NCBI RefSeq assembly: GCF_019977655.1 | Contig: NZ_AP024849.1 | Location: 1,645,001-1,709,000, forward strand | Length of the DNA: 64,000 nt | Source: Clostridium gelidum | GTDB lineage: Bacteria; Bacillota; Clostridia; Clostridiales; Clostridiaceae | Direction of reading: 5' to 3' | In this document: positions 8,744 through 17,981 of the stretch, piece by piece | How the letters are laid out: each line of letters starts with the position of its first letter | Position numbering within the stretch: position 1 is the first letter of the stretch | Program-made: the position numbers and the translations under genes | Notes under the pieces: generated by a model | Database searches by the model: none | What the model was told of the DNA's origin: nothing | The model's input: only the letters and a program-made list of their open reading frames with translations

Positions 8744-10456
8744 ATGAAAAATTTAAAAATAAGTACTAAATTAACTATTATAATATCGCTTCTAATTATT
8801 GCATTAATTATTTTGGGATCATTTTCTATTTATAATGGACGTAAAGCCACAGCAGATATGGAAAAAATGTATAGCAATAGTTTATCAGCCATTGTGATAG
8901 GTGGTGATTTAAGAACACAAACAAGAGCCAATAAAGCTAATTTACTTGATTTAATTATTTCTAAAGATGAGAGTTATAGAGAAAAAGTAAATGATGATAT
9001 TGAGACTCGTAAAAAGACAATAAAGGATGATATGGATAAATTAATAGATTTATCTACGGACAATCAGCAGATGGAATTATACGAAACAGTAAAGAATAAT
9101 CTTGCAAGTTATGAAAAAGCATTTATTGCAGAAGTTGATATGGCAAAATCTAATAAAGTTGATGAAGCTTATAAATTATATTATGAGAATATTAGTTTAT
9201 TAGAAACTTATCAAACAAGTGTAAGGAATATTAATGATTATAATTCTAAGAATGCTAAAGTTATTTATAATGAATATGAAGCAAATGTAAAAGTTACAGA
9301 AAACATGACATTTATTATAGCAATATTGGCTATTATTATGGCTTTAGGAATTAGCTGGTATATTATTAGAAATATTAAAAAATCAATTTCAGGTTTATCT
9401 CTTACATTAAATTCCTTAAAAAATGGAGATTTTACAGTAGAAATTCCTGAAAATATACGTAGTACAAAGGATGAAATTGGAATAATGTCTATGGACGTAT
9501 TTCTTATGCAAGGATCTTTAAAGAAATTAATTGAAACTGTTAAAAATGAAGCTATAAAGGTTAATGACAATGTAGATAGCAGTTTAGAAAATATAAATAT
9601 TATGAATAATAACATAGAAGATGCTTCAGCAAGGACTGAGGAGCTAGCAGCAAATATGGAAGAAACAGCAGCTTGTTCACAGGAGATGTCAGCAACTGCA
9701 CAGGAAATTGAAAGAGCAGTGGACTCTATAGCTAAAAATTCACAAAATGGTGCAATAGAAGCTGTAAATATAAATAAAAGAGCAGTTGATACGAAAAAAA
9801 GTGTTAATATAGCACAGAAAAAAGCAAATGATATTTTCATAGGAACAAAAGGGAAGCTTGAAAAAGCAATTGAAAGTTCAAAAATAGTAGAACAGATAAA
9901 TGTTCTATCTGAATCTATAATGCAGATAACAGAACAAACTAATCTACTAGCATTAAATGCAGCAATTGAAGCTGCGAGGGCTGGAGAAGCAGGAAAAGGA
10001 TTTTCAGTAGTAGCAGAAGAGATAAAAAAATTAGCGGAGCAGTCTAAAGATACAGTAATTGAGATACAAAATATTACCGTTAAAGTAACAGAATCTGTTA
10101 TTGAACTATCAAGTAGTTCAAATCAATTATTACAGTTTGTGTCTACTGATGTATATAATGACTATAAAACAATGCTTGATGTTGCTGATAAATATAGTGA
10201 TGATGCAAATTTTGTTGAAAACCTTGTTACAGAGTTTAGTTCAACGTCAGAGGAGCTTTTAGCATCTATACAGGATGTACTAAAAACTATTGATGAAGTG
10301 GCACAAGCAGCTAATGACGGAGCAGTAGGGACAACTGATATTGCTCAAAGAATTGCTGATGTAACTTCAAAATCTAATGATGTGTTAGAATTAACAAAGA
10401 AATCACAGGATAGTTCAGATAAATTAAAACGAGAAATTTTAAGGTTTAAGATTTAG
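8744..10456 (+). CDS. Methyl-accepting chemotaxis protein
   Basis: A transmembrane chemoreceptor of 570 residues. It has TM1 (about 11-29), an extracytoplasmic four-helix-bundle type sensor (about 30-186), TM2 (about 188-209), a HAMP domain (about 210-262) and a long cytoplasmic coiled coil. The signalling tip 'ITEQTNLLALNAAIEAARAG', followed by 'GKGFSVVAEEIKKLAEQS', is at about 394-430 and binds CheA/CheW. GGGAGGG precedes the start and a strong terminator follows. The ligand cannot be predicted. CheY- and CheX-like genes occur much further along, at the end of the window. Confidence 0.94.
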   Translation: MKNLKISTKLTIIISLLIIALIILGSFSIYNGRKATADMEKMYSNSLSAIVIGGDLRTQTRANKANLLDLIISKDESYREKVNDDIETRKKTIKDDMDKLIDLSTDNQQMELYETVKNNLASYEKAFIAEVDMAKSNKVDEAYKLYYENISLLETYQTSVRNINDYNSKNAKVIYNEYEANVKVTENMTFIIAILAIIMALGISWYIIRNIKKSISGLSLTLNSLKNGDFTVEIPENIRSTKDEIGIMSMDVFLMQGSLKKLIETVKNEAIKVNDNVDSSLENINIMNNNIEDASARTEELAANMEETAACSQEMSATAQEIERAVDSIAKNSQNGAIEAVNINKRAVDTKKSVNIAQKKANDIFIGTKGKLEKAIESSKIVEQINVLSESIMQITEQTNLLALNAAIEAARAGEAGKGFSVVAEEIKKLAEQSKDTVIEIQNITVKVTESVIELSSSSNQLLQFVSTDVYNDYKTMLDVADKYSDDANFVENLVTEFSSTSEELLASIQDVLKTIDEVAQAANDGAVGTTDIAQRIADVTSKSNDVLELTKKSQDSSDKLKREILRFKI

Positions 10457-10462
10457 TTTCTT

Positions 10463-10499
10463 AAAGGCAGTAAACATTAAATGTTTACTGCCTTTATTC
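10463..10499 (+). terminator. Intrinsic terminator after the chemoreceptor gene
   Basis: AAAGGCAGTAAACAT (10463-10477) pairs perfectly with 10481-10495 across a 3-nt loop; the 3' arm ends in CCTTTATT. Confidence 0.9.
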
Positions 10500-10552
10500 A
10501 GGCTACTTTATTAGAATTAGTATAGCAATCTTAACCATATTTATTCTCGTAA

Positions 10553-10690
10553 TGGCATGATTTGTTTACAATATGCGGTATCAAAACTAATGCTACTATT
10601 TTGGACAGATTGATTAAACAATGGAAGAGTCGGGGGTATGAGTTTATAACTTTAGATGGTATAAATAATGAGATCGTAGTAAAATATTAG
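10553..10690 (+). pseudogene. C-terminal stub resembling polysaccharide deacetylase
   Basis: An in-frame stretch reads WHDLFTICGIKTNATILDRL, then IKQWKSRGYEFITLD, ending at TAG 10688-10690. The 'HD ... T..ILD.LI..WKSRGYEFITLD' pattern resembles the C-terminal end of NodB-type polysaccharide deacetylases ('LLHD...T..AL..II..L..KGY.FVTLDE'). There is no start codon or upstream domain, so this is at most a remnant of a deleted gene. The match is from memory of the family pattern and is weak. Confidence 0.35.
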
Positions 10691-10720
10691 TAATTATAGT
10701 TTTAAAGGATGATAAAAATA

Positions 10721-13399
10721 ATGGATAAAGGTTTTATTAAAAGTAAAATAAATATACCTAAGGTTAAAGATAAATTAGTAAAAAGGTTAGCCTTATTTGA
10801 TAAATTGAAACAAGCTATAGATTATAAGCTTATATTAGTAACTGCTCCAGCGGGGTTTGGTAAAAGTACTTTAATATCTTCATGGTTAAATTTTGATATT
10901 AAGAATAAATACTTTGTTGCTTGGATATCCTTTGATGAAAGAGATAGTGAACCTTTGATTTTTTGGAAATATATAATTTATTCACTTAATAAAATAAAAG
11001 AAGGAATTGTGGATAGTTCTTTTTCTGCACTTAACTCGGTTCAATTTAACTATGGGTTTGAAACAGAAATTTTATCGGTGATTATAAATGACCTTTTTAA
11101 CTTAGAAAAAGAGTTGTTTATTGTTTTAGATGATTTATATTTAATTAAAAACAAAGAAATATATGAACAATTGAAGTTTTTTATAAGAAATATACCATCG
11201 AATGTACACGTTATAATATTAAGTAGAGTAGTCCCTGAAATTGGAATTGCTAAACTTAGGGCAACAGATAGTATGCTTCAACTATCGCAAGAAGATTTGA
11301 GTTTTACAAAAGAAGAAACAGAAGTGTTTTTTAAAGACGTTATGAATGTAGATATATCGGATAATATTCTAATCATTTTGAAAGAGCGTACTGAAGGCTG
11401 GGCAGCAGGACTTCAAATGGCTGCACTTTCTTTAAAAAACAATAAAGATGAAGAAAATCTTATACAAAGATTTAAAGGTGATCATAGGTATGTTTTAGAT
11501 TATTTAATGGAAGAAGTATTTACTTTATTGGATAAAGAAACTCAAGAATTTCTTATGAAAACTTCTATATTAGATGAAATGAATTGTGATTTATGTAATA
11601 AAGTTGTTGATATAAAAAATAGTCAGTATTTTTTAGAAAAATTAGATAATGAAAATCTATTTATGATACCTTTAGATGAAAATAAAGAATGGTATAGATA
11701 TCACCATTTATTTAAAGATTTTTTAAGAAATAGAATTGATATCACCATGGAAAATATTTTACCTAAACTTTATAGTGATGCGGCAAATTGGTATAAGGAA
11801 AATGGGTTTTACTCTAATGGAATTAATTTTTATTTGGAAGCTAAAAATTATAGTGAAGCAATACTTATGATAGAAAAAATTGATATGGACTTAATGTTTA
11901 GCGGTGAAATGAAAAAAGTCTATGATTGGTATATGGCAATACCAAAAAATAAATTTTATGAGAGTATTAGACTTTGCATGAATGCAGCATGGTTTACATG
12001 TACTGATGGAAATTATGAAGATACTGAGGATTATTTGAAACATATAGAAGCGTTTTTTGAAATAAATAAGGATGAGGAATATGAAAAATATTATAATACA
12101 GAAATAATGATTGTTAGAGCTATGCTTGCAACACTAGAAAAGGATAGTAACAAAATTAATGAATATTTGAAAAAGGCAAAGAATTATAGTTATGAACACA
12201 ATGAAAGTATTTTACATGCAGCAATATCTTTATTAAATGGGACTGCATGTATTTATGATGGAGAAGTACTTAAAGCTTTAGAATTTTTTGAAGAAAGTTT
12301 TAAAATTAGTAAAAGAATAAATAATTATTATTTAGCTGTTATGTCAAATAGAAGTATAATTATATCAAAAATGCTTAAGGGTAAGCTTTATGAAGCAGAA
12401 AACCAATGCGTAAATCTATTGGAATATCTTAAAAGTAGAAATGCAGAGAAAATTCCTATAGCAGGTGGTATATATAATGATTTGGCAGAAATATATTATG
12501 AGTGGAATAATTTGGATAAAGCAAAAGAATTTGCATTAAAGGCATTAGAATTTGGTGAAAAGGGCGAAGTTGTATGGGTTTTATGTAAAAGCTATATGAT
12601 CTTAACTAAAATATTATTTGCAAATTCTAATATTGAGGAATCCCTAAATTATATAAAAAAGGCTGAAATTATTGTAGTTAACGCTAAATTATTTGATTTG
12701 GGAACTGAGCTTCAGGTAGTTAAACAAAATGTTTTTTTACGAACAGGAAATTTTGATGAAGTTGAAAAGTGGATAAAAAGTGAAAGTTTCTTTAAGCTAG
12801 AAAGATGTAATATAGAATATGCATATTATTATATAGCTCAATTGAGATATTTTATTTTAAATGATTTAATGAAGGAAGCAGAGGAAACTGTTAATAATTT
12901 ATGTGTAAATTTTAAAAATAGGAAAATTTATAAAGTATTCGCAGAGGTACTAATTTTAAAAAGTATTCTATGTAATAAAAAAGGTAATATAGAAGAAATG
13001 TTAGAATTGTTAGTAAAGGCAATTAATATTTCATATAAGGAAAATTATTTAAGAATATTCTTAGATGAAAAAGAAGACTTGAAAAGTATAATACTTAGAG
13101 AAAAAGATAAATTTCAATCGATGCTAGAAAAAGAGCAATTAATATTTTTGAATATGATAATTAAAAGTTTTGAGGAAGTTAATTGTGAACAAGCTTTTAA
13201 AATAAGTGAAATATTAAGTATAAGAGAAGTTGAAGTCCTAAAATATTTAAAGGAAGGACTATCAAATTTACAAATAGCTAATTCTTTATTTGTATCAGTA
13301 AATACAGTGAAAACTCATCTTTTAAATATATATACAAAGCTGGACGTCCATAGCAGAACAGAAGCTTTAGCTAAGGCTAGTGGACTTGGAATTTTGTAG
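10721..13399 (+). CDS. MalT-like (LAL) LuxR-family ATP-binding regulator
   Basis: A large STAND-type activator of 892 residues. The N-terminal NTPase has Walker A 'APAGFGKST' (about 42-50) and a Walker B-like 'LFIVLDDLYLI'. A WHD-type region follows ('TEGWAAGLQMAALSL'). The middle has TPR-like helical repeats (about 400-800). A C-terminal LuxR helix-turn-helix covers about 835-890 ('LSIREVEVLKYLKEGLSNLQ' and 'NTVKTHLLNIYTKL'). I use ATG 10721 because AAAGGA (10704-10709) is 11 nt upstream; an ATG at 10709 overlaps that site. Such proteins bind an inducer, oligomerise with ATP and activate promoters. The nearby MATE exporter could be a target, but nothing in the sequence shows this. Confidence 0.9.
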   Translation: MDKGFIKSKINIPKVKDKLVKRLALFDKLKQAIDYKLILVTAPAGFGKSTLISSWLNFDIKNKYFVAWISFDERDSEPLIFWKYIIYSLNKIKEGIVDSSFSALNSVQFNYGFETEILSVIINDLFNLEKELFIVLDDLYLIKNKEIYEQLKFFIRNIPSNVHVIILSRVVPEIGIAKLRATDSMLQLSQEDLSFTKEETEVFFKDVMNVDISDNILIILKERTEGWAAGLQMAALSLKNNKDEENLIQRFKGDHRYVLDYLMEEVFTLLDKETQEFLMKTSILDEMNCDLCNKVVDIKNSQYFLEKLDNENLFMIPLDENKEWYRYHHLFKDFLRNRIDITMENILPKLYSDAANWYKENGFYSNGINFYLEAKNYSEAILMIEKIDMDLMFSGEMKKVYDWYMAIPKNKFYESIRLCMNAAWFTCTDGNYEDTEDYLKHIEAFFEINKDEEYEKYYNTEIMIVRAMLATLEKDSNKINEYLKKAKNYSYEHNESILHAAISLLNGTACIYDGEVLKALEFFEESFKISKRINNYYLAVMSNRSIIISKMLKGKLYEAENQCVNLLEYLKSRNAEKIPIAGGIYNDLAEIYYEWNNLDKAKEFALKALEFGEKGEVVWVLCKSYMILTKILFANSNIEESLNYIKKAEIIVVNAKLFDLGTELQVVKQNVFLRTGNFDEVEKWIKSESFFKLERCNIEYAYYYIAQLRYFILNDLMKEAEETVNNLCVNFKNRKIYKVFAEVLILKSILCNKKGNIEEMLELLVKAINISYKENYLRIFLDEKEDLKSIILREKDKFQSMLEKEQLIFLNMIIKSFEEVNCEQAFKISEILSIREVEVLKYLKEGLSNLQIANSLFVSVNTVKTHLLNIYTKLDVHSRTEALAKASGLGIL

Positions 13400-13449
13400 A
13401 TACATGTTATTTTTAAATTTGTAATTAAATATTAGTTGTGTAGATTTTG

Positions 13450-13490
13450 GAGCCATTAAATAAACTATATTTTATTTAATGGCTCTTTTT
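13450..13490 (+). terminator. Intrinsic terminator after the LAL regulator
   Basis: GAGCCATTAAATAAA (13450-13464) pairs perfectly with 13471-13485, followed by TTTTT. Confidence 0.92.
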
Positions 13491-13495
13491 AAAAC

Positions 13496-13542
13496 TGGGT
13501 GATTGAAAAAATCACCCACCATAATCATACTTGTGGGTGATT
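13496..13542. repeat. Three-part 9-nt repeat able to form two mutually exclusive hairpins
   Basis: TGGGTGATT (13496-13504), its complement AATCACCCA (13510-13518) and TGGGTGATT again (13534-13542) occur in a row. The middle copy can pair with either neighbour but not both. It lies right after the terminator at 13490 and about 130 bp before the MATE exporter start. This is the geometry of a simple RNA switch, but no U-tract follows the second hairpin. Confidence 0.5.
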
Positions 13543-13670
13543 AAAATATCGTCTTAAATTAGTAAAATATAGCTATAATAAATATTCGAAATTTATAGGG
13601 AAAAAAATAATAATTAAAGTTTCACTATACTATCAAAAATGTTTAGTTTTAAATTTAGGAGGATATAACA

Positions 13671-15032
13671 ATGAAAAAAACAACAGGAAATGATTTTACA
13701 AAAGGAAGCATTAGGAATCACATATTAAAATTTGCAATACCAATGACAATAGGACTTTTTCTAACTATGGGTTACACAATAATAAATACTATTTGGATTG
13801 GAAATTTACTTGGGAAAGATGCAATGGCAGCAGCTTCAGTAAGTTTTCCAATTACCTTTATACTTATAGCAATAGCCGCAGGCTCAACTGCAGCAGTATC
13901 AATATTAATATCTAGAAATTATGGTGCTAAAGATTTTAAGAAGATAAATGAAATAATAGAAACTTCTTTTTCATTATTTTCAATAGTAGCAGCAGTTCTT
14001 GTAGCTTTAGCACTTTTGTTTAGAAATGAACTTTTAAGCTTAATGGGAACTCCAAGTAATATATTTGATATGGCATCAAGTTATTTAAGTATTTTGCTTT
14101 TATCTGCTTTTATTAATTATATATATTATGTTATTAATTCAATTCTTTCAGGAATGGGAGATACTAAAACTTCAGTGATCTTCTTAGTATTATCAACAAT
14201 TGTAAATGCTGTATTAGATCCATTTCTTATAATGAAGTTTGGACTTGATGGAGCAGCAGCAGCTTCTCTTATTTCAGGAATGGCTGCAATTATTTCTGCA
14301 GTTATATATTTAAAAAGAAAAAACTTTGACATAAATATCATTCCTAAAAGATTTATTTTAGATAAGAAAATAGTTTTAGAAATATTTAAAATAGGTATGC
14401 CATCAACAATACAACAATGTTTAATGCCAATCAGTCTTATATTCATAACAGCATTTATAAGCAGGTTTGGAGCTGATTCAATTGCAGCTTATGGGGCTGC
14501 AAGTAAAGTTGATTATTTAGCATTAATGCCTTCCATGGCAGTTGGAACTGCAGCATCAGTTATAACAAGTCAAAACATTGGTGCAAATAAATTAGAGCGA
14601 GTTACAGAAGTATTTAAATGGGGCATAATAATAATTTTTAGTACAATTGCATTAGTAGCTATATTAATTGAACTTTTCCCAAAAGAAATTCTTATGGTGT
14701 TTGCAAGAGATTTTCAAATATTAGATATAGGATCATCATATTTAAGGATTAATGCTATAGGTTATTTAATATTTAGTATAAGTTTTATAACTAATGGAAT
14801 AATAAATGGTTCAGGAAAAACAATAATAACTATGACTATATCAGCTGTAACTTTATTGTTACTAAGAATACCTTTATCTGATTTTATGTCTAAAACCAAT
14901 ATGGGAATTAAGGGAATATGGTATGCAATTTTGATTACTTCTGTATTTTCTACTTCTTGTAGCCTGTTCTATTATTTATCAGGAAAATACAAAGAAAAAT
15001 TAGAGGTATATAAAGAGAAAGTTTATTCATAA
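13671..15032 (+). CDS. MATE-family multidrug efflux transporter
   Basis: An integral membrane exporter of 453 residues with about 12 hydrophobic helices in two similar halves. The first begins 'GSIRNHILKFAIPMTIGLFL' and the second near 'VLEIFKIGMPSTIQQCL'. It belongs to the MATE (MatE) family of Na+- or H+-coupled drug antiporters. AGGAGG lies 6-8 nt before the ATG. It stands alone between two terminators. The substrate is unknown; the MalT-like regulator upstream is a possible controller by position only. Confidence 0.92.
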   Translation: MKKTTGNDFTKGSIRNHILKFAIPMTIGLFLTMGYTIINTIWIGNLLGKDAMAAASVSFPITFILIAIAAGSTAAVSILISRNYGAKDFKKINEIIETSFSLFSIVAAVLVALALLFRNELLSLMGTPSNIFDMASSYLSILLLSAFINYIYYVINSILSGMGDTKTSVIFLVLSTIVNAVLDPFLIMKFGLDGAAAASLISGMAAIISAVIYLKRKNFDINIIPKRFILDKKIVLEIFKIGMPSTIQQCLMPISLIFITAFISRFGADSIAAYGAASKVDYLALMPSMAVGTAASVITSQNIGANKLERVTEVFKWGIIIIFSTIALVAILIELFPKEILMVFARDFQILDIGSSYLRINAIGYLIFSISFITNGIINGSGKTIITMTISAVTLLLLRIPLSDFMSKTNMGIKGIWYAILITSVFSTSCSLFYYLSGKYKEKLEVYKEKVYS

Positions 15033-15094
15033 TGTATCTATGCATTTAATTACTATAAATTCAATATGATAAATGTTAGCAAAAGTATAAAAGA

Positions 15095-15140
15095 TAGATT
15101 TCTTAATATTATGAATATCATAATTAAGAAATCTATTTTT
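15095..15140 (+). terminator. Intrinsic terminator after the MATE gene
   Basis: TAGATTTCTTAAT (15095-15107) pairs perfectly with 15123-15135, followed by TTTTT. Confidence 0.9.
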
Positions 15141-15230
15141 CATATAATATTTATGTTAATATGAATGTTATGATATGAAAGCATACTTCATACTAAGGTT
15201 CATAAATATAAAGTTAAGAGGAATGGTTAA

Positions 15231-15815
15231 ATGTTATTAATGATAGATAATTATGATTCATTTGTATATAATCTTGTTAGATATTTTGAGGAAATTGGGG
15301 AACAGGTAGAAGTAGTTAGAAATGATAAGATAAATATGAATACTATTGATATGAATAAATATTTAGGCATAGTTATTTCACCTGGTCCTAAAAATCCTAA
15401 AGAAGCAGGATTAAGTTTAGATATAATTGATAAATTTAAAGGAAAGATACCTATACTCGGAATATGCTTAGGGCATCAATGTATAGGACATTATTTTGGC
15501 GGTCAAATTATAAAAGGTGAAAAACCAATGCACGGGAAAATAAGTGAAGTAATACATAATAATAATGGTTTGTTTTATAATGTGAAAAGACCTGTTAAAG
15601 TTACAAGATATCACTCTTTAATTGTAAATAAAGAGACTCTTCCTAAAGAATTAGAAATTATAGCAGAATCTTCGGATAATGTAATTATGGGAATTAAGCA
15701 TAAGAAACTGCCTATATATGGAGTTCAGTTTCATCCAGAAGCAGAACTAACAGAGGAAGGGCATAAGATTTTAGAAAATTTTATTATAGAATGTAAGAGG
15801 TTTAAAAATGATTGA
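15231..15815 (+). CDS. pabA: Aminodeoxychorismate synthase, glutamine amidotransferase component
   Basis: A class I glutaminase of 194 residues that releases ammonia from glutamine for PabB. The catalytic triad is visible: Cys79 in 'GICLGHQCIG', and His168 and Glu170 in 'FHPEAE'. The start has the usual 'LLMIDNYDSFVYNLVRY'. PabA and TrpG are nearly indistinguishable by sequence. The overlap with a PabB-type partner, the pabC gene next to it and the absence of trp genes favour p-aminobenzoate (folate) synthesis. The 3' end overlaps pabB by 8 nt, suggesting translational coupling. Confidence 0.92.
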   Translation: MLLMIDNYDSFVYNLVRYFEEIGEQVEVVRNDKINMNTIDMNKYLGIVISPGPKNPKEAGLSLDIIDKFKGKIPILGICLGHQCIGHYFGGQIIKGEKPMHGKISEVIHNNNGLFYNVKRPVKVTRYHSLIVNKETLPKELEIIAESSDNVIMGIKHKKLPIYGVQFHPEAELTEEGHKILENFIIECKRFKND

Positions 15816-17163
15816 TTTTCAGATAAAAGAATTAGCTACATATTATGATCCATTTTATACATATAGTCTTTTTGAAAACCAAATAGATAGCATTTTTTTA
15901 GATAGTTCAAAAGAAGATGAATTATTATCAAAATATTCTTTTATTGGAGTAAACCCATATAGAAAATTTATTTCTAAAGGAAGAAATATATTAATTGATA
16001 ATGAAGAATACAAAGAAGTTGATCCTTTTGAAAAATTAGAAAAACTCCTAGAAAAGTATAAGATTAATATTGATAACGATATTCCATTTATAAGTGGTGC
16101 TATTGGATATTTTTCTTATGACATAGGAAGGATCATAGAAGACCGGCCAGATAATTCTAAGGAGGATTTTAATATTCCAGATAGCATATTTATTTTCTTT
16201 GATAATTTAATTATATTTGATGTGCAGAATAAGAAAACTTACATAACAGCAGTAGGACAAATTAAAGAGGCAGGAAAAAGTATAGCAAGTATAGAAAAGA
16301 GTTTAGAAAATTATAAAGAAGCTGTAGAGATAAAAGTAGAAGCTTCGAATAATAAATTCTATTCTAATTTTGATAAATTGGAATATGAAAAAGAAATAAC
16401 CAAGCTTAGAGATTATATTAGAAATGGTGATATATATATAGCAAATATGACAAGAAGAATATGGTGTAATAATAATGAAGATTCTTTCGAAATATATGGA
16501 AAATTAAGAAGCTGTAACAAAGCACCGTTTTCAGCATATATGAATTTTGAAGATTTTCAAATTATTAGTTCTTCGCCAGAAAGATTTTTATCAATTACTG
16601 ATGGATTAGTGCAAACAAGACCTATTAAAGGAACTAGACCTAGAGGGAAAAACCATGAAGAAGATGAAAAAAATAAAAATGAATTAATAAATTCTGAAAA
16701 GGATAAATCAGAACTTTTAATGATTGTAGATTTAGAAAGAAATGATTTAAGTAAAGTTTGTAAGCCGAGCTCAGTAAAGGTTACAGAACTTTTTAAATTA
16801 GAAGAATATGAAACAGTATTTCATCTTGTAGCAACTATAGAAGGAAAATTAAAAGAAAATGTATCTGCCGTAAAATGCATAAGAGAATGTTTCCCAGGAG
16901 GATCTATTACAGGAGCCCCTAAAATAAGAGCAATGGAAATAATAGAAGAGCTTGAAAAACTGAAAAGAAATATTTATACAGGTTCTATAGGTTATTTTGA
17001 TTTAAGAGGGAATAGTGATTTTAATATAGTTATTAGGACTATTGTTAAGAAAGACAATAAGGCTTATTTAGGCGTTGGAGGAGGAATCACTTGGGAATCT
17101 ATAGAAGAAGATGAGTGGTTTGAGACAATAGATAAAGCTAAGGCATTAATGGGGGTATTATAA
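15808..17163 (+). CDS. pabB: Aminodeoxychorismate synthase component I
   Basis: It converts chorismate and ammonia to 4-amino-4-deoxychorismate. It has 451 residues, the usual length. Motifs of the chorismate-binding fold are 'SSSPERFLS', 'RPIKGTRPRG' (around residue 271), 'IVDLERNDLSKVC' and 'FPGGSITGAPKIRAMEII'. The Lys in PIKGT is the residue that distinguishes PabB from anthranilate synthase (PIAGT), so the assignment is more than positional. It overlaps pabA by 8 nt and its stop codon is immediately followed by the pabC ATG, so the three genes form a tightly coupled operon. Confidence 0.95.
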   Translation: MIDFQIKELATYYDPFYTYSLFENQIDSIFLDSSKEDELLSKYSFIGVNPYRKFISKGRNILIDNEEYKEVDPFEKLEKLLEKYKINIDNDIPFISGAIGYFSYDIGRIIEDRPDNSKEDFNIPDSIFIFFDNLIIFDVQNKKTYITAVGQIKEAGKSIASIEKSLENYKEAVEIKVEASNNKFYSNFDKLEYEKEITKLRDYIRNGDIYIANMTRRIWCNNNEDSFEIYGKLRSCNKAPFSAYMNFEDFQIISSSPERFLSITDGLVQTRPIKGTRPRGKNHEEDEKNKNELINSEKDKSELLMIVDLERNDLSKVCKPSSVKVTELFKLEEYETVFHLVATIEGKLKENVSAVKCIRECFPGGSITGAPKIRAMEIIEELEKLKRNIYTGSIGYFDLRGNSDFNIVIRTIVKKDNKAYLGVGGGITWESIEEDEWFETIDKAKALMGVL

Positions 17164-17895
17164 ATGCGAAATATAATTCATGGGGAAGATAAAATATTTA
17201 TAGATGAAGGAGTATTTTTTGGAAGAGGTATTTTTGAAACAATTTTATGGAAGGATAGACCTATATTTTTAAATGAGCATTTAAAAAGACTTAAAGGAGC
17301 TATAGAAAAAATAGGGATGCTACCTTTAGAAGAAAAAAAATTAAGGGAATACTTAAATGATCTATCAATAAAAAATAAAGCTGTTAAAATAACTGTTACA
17401 CCATTAAACATTATAATTACTCAAAGAGAAATTCCTTACAAAGAAGAAGATTACAATAGAGGAATGACATTAACTATTTCAAAAGTAAGGCGAAACAGCA
17501 CCTCATTGTTATCATATATTAAATCTACATGTTATATAGAAAATATAATTGAAAAAGAAAATGCTAAAAAAATGGGCTATGATGATGTTGTATTTTTAAA
17601 TGAAAATGGATATGTTACAGAGACAAGCTGTGCGAATATATTTATTGTAAAAAACAAAGAAATATTTACTCCTAAGGTGGAAGATGGATTATTAGATGGA
17701 ATAATAAGAAGAAAAATTATTGAAGAGTTTCAATTACAGGAAAAAAGTATTACTTTAGAGGAATTGAAAAAATCAGATGAAGTAATTATAACAAACAGTT
17801 TAATGGGGGCAATGTCTATTAAAAAGATAGATGATATTAAGTATGAGAATGAAGAATTTAGCCACATATTTAATAAAGGATATATTAGACAATAA
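17164..17895 (+). CDS. pabC: 4-amino-4-deoxychorismate lyase
   Basis: A class IV PLP-dependent lyase of 243 residues that splits aminodeoxychorismate to p-aminobenzoate and pyruvate. The N-terminus has 'VFFGRGIFETILW'. The likely Schiff-base Lys120 is in 'LLSYIKSTCYIENII', and 'GYVTETSCANIFIVK' is the family phosphate-binding region. It starts directly after the pabB stop (TAA then ATG, no gap). Branched-chain aminotransferase and D-amino acid aminotransferase share this fold, but the operon context supports PabC. Confidence 0.93.
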   Translation: MRNIIHGEDKIFIDEGVFFGRGIFETILWKDRPIFLNEHLKRLKGAIEKIGMLPLEEKKLREYLNDLSIKNKAVKITVTPLNIIITQREIPYKEEDYNRGMTLTISKVRRNSTSLLSYIKSTCYIENIIEKENAKKMGYDDVVFLNENGYVTETSCANIFIVKNKEIFTPKVEDGLLDGIIRRKIIEEFQLQEKSITLEELKKSDEVIITNSLMGAMSIKKIDDIKYENEEFSHIFNKGYIRQ

Positions 17896-17919
17896 TATAG
17901 ATGTTTTGTTTTGTTTTAT

Positions 17920-17962
17920 TATATCAAGAATTTAGTCTTACAGAGCGTAAATTCTTGATATA
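17920..17962. terminator. 15-bp palindrome between convergent pabC and aguB
   Basis: TATATCAAGAATTTA (17920-17934) and 17948-17962 are perfectly complementary around a 13-nt loop. It sits between two convergent genes and probably serves both strands, although neither side has a clear U-tract. Confidence 0.6.
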
Positions 17963-17981
17963 AAGGAATTAATGATAAAAC

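Noticed and set aside
9265..9840. 191-codon open frame opposite the chemoreceptor gene
   Set aside because: Antisense to a strongly conserved MCP coding region; codon use and hydrophobic composition are those of a shadow frame.
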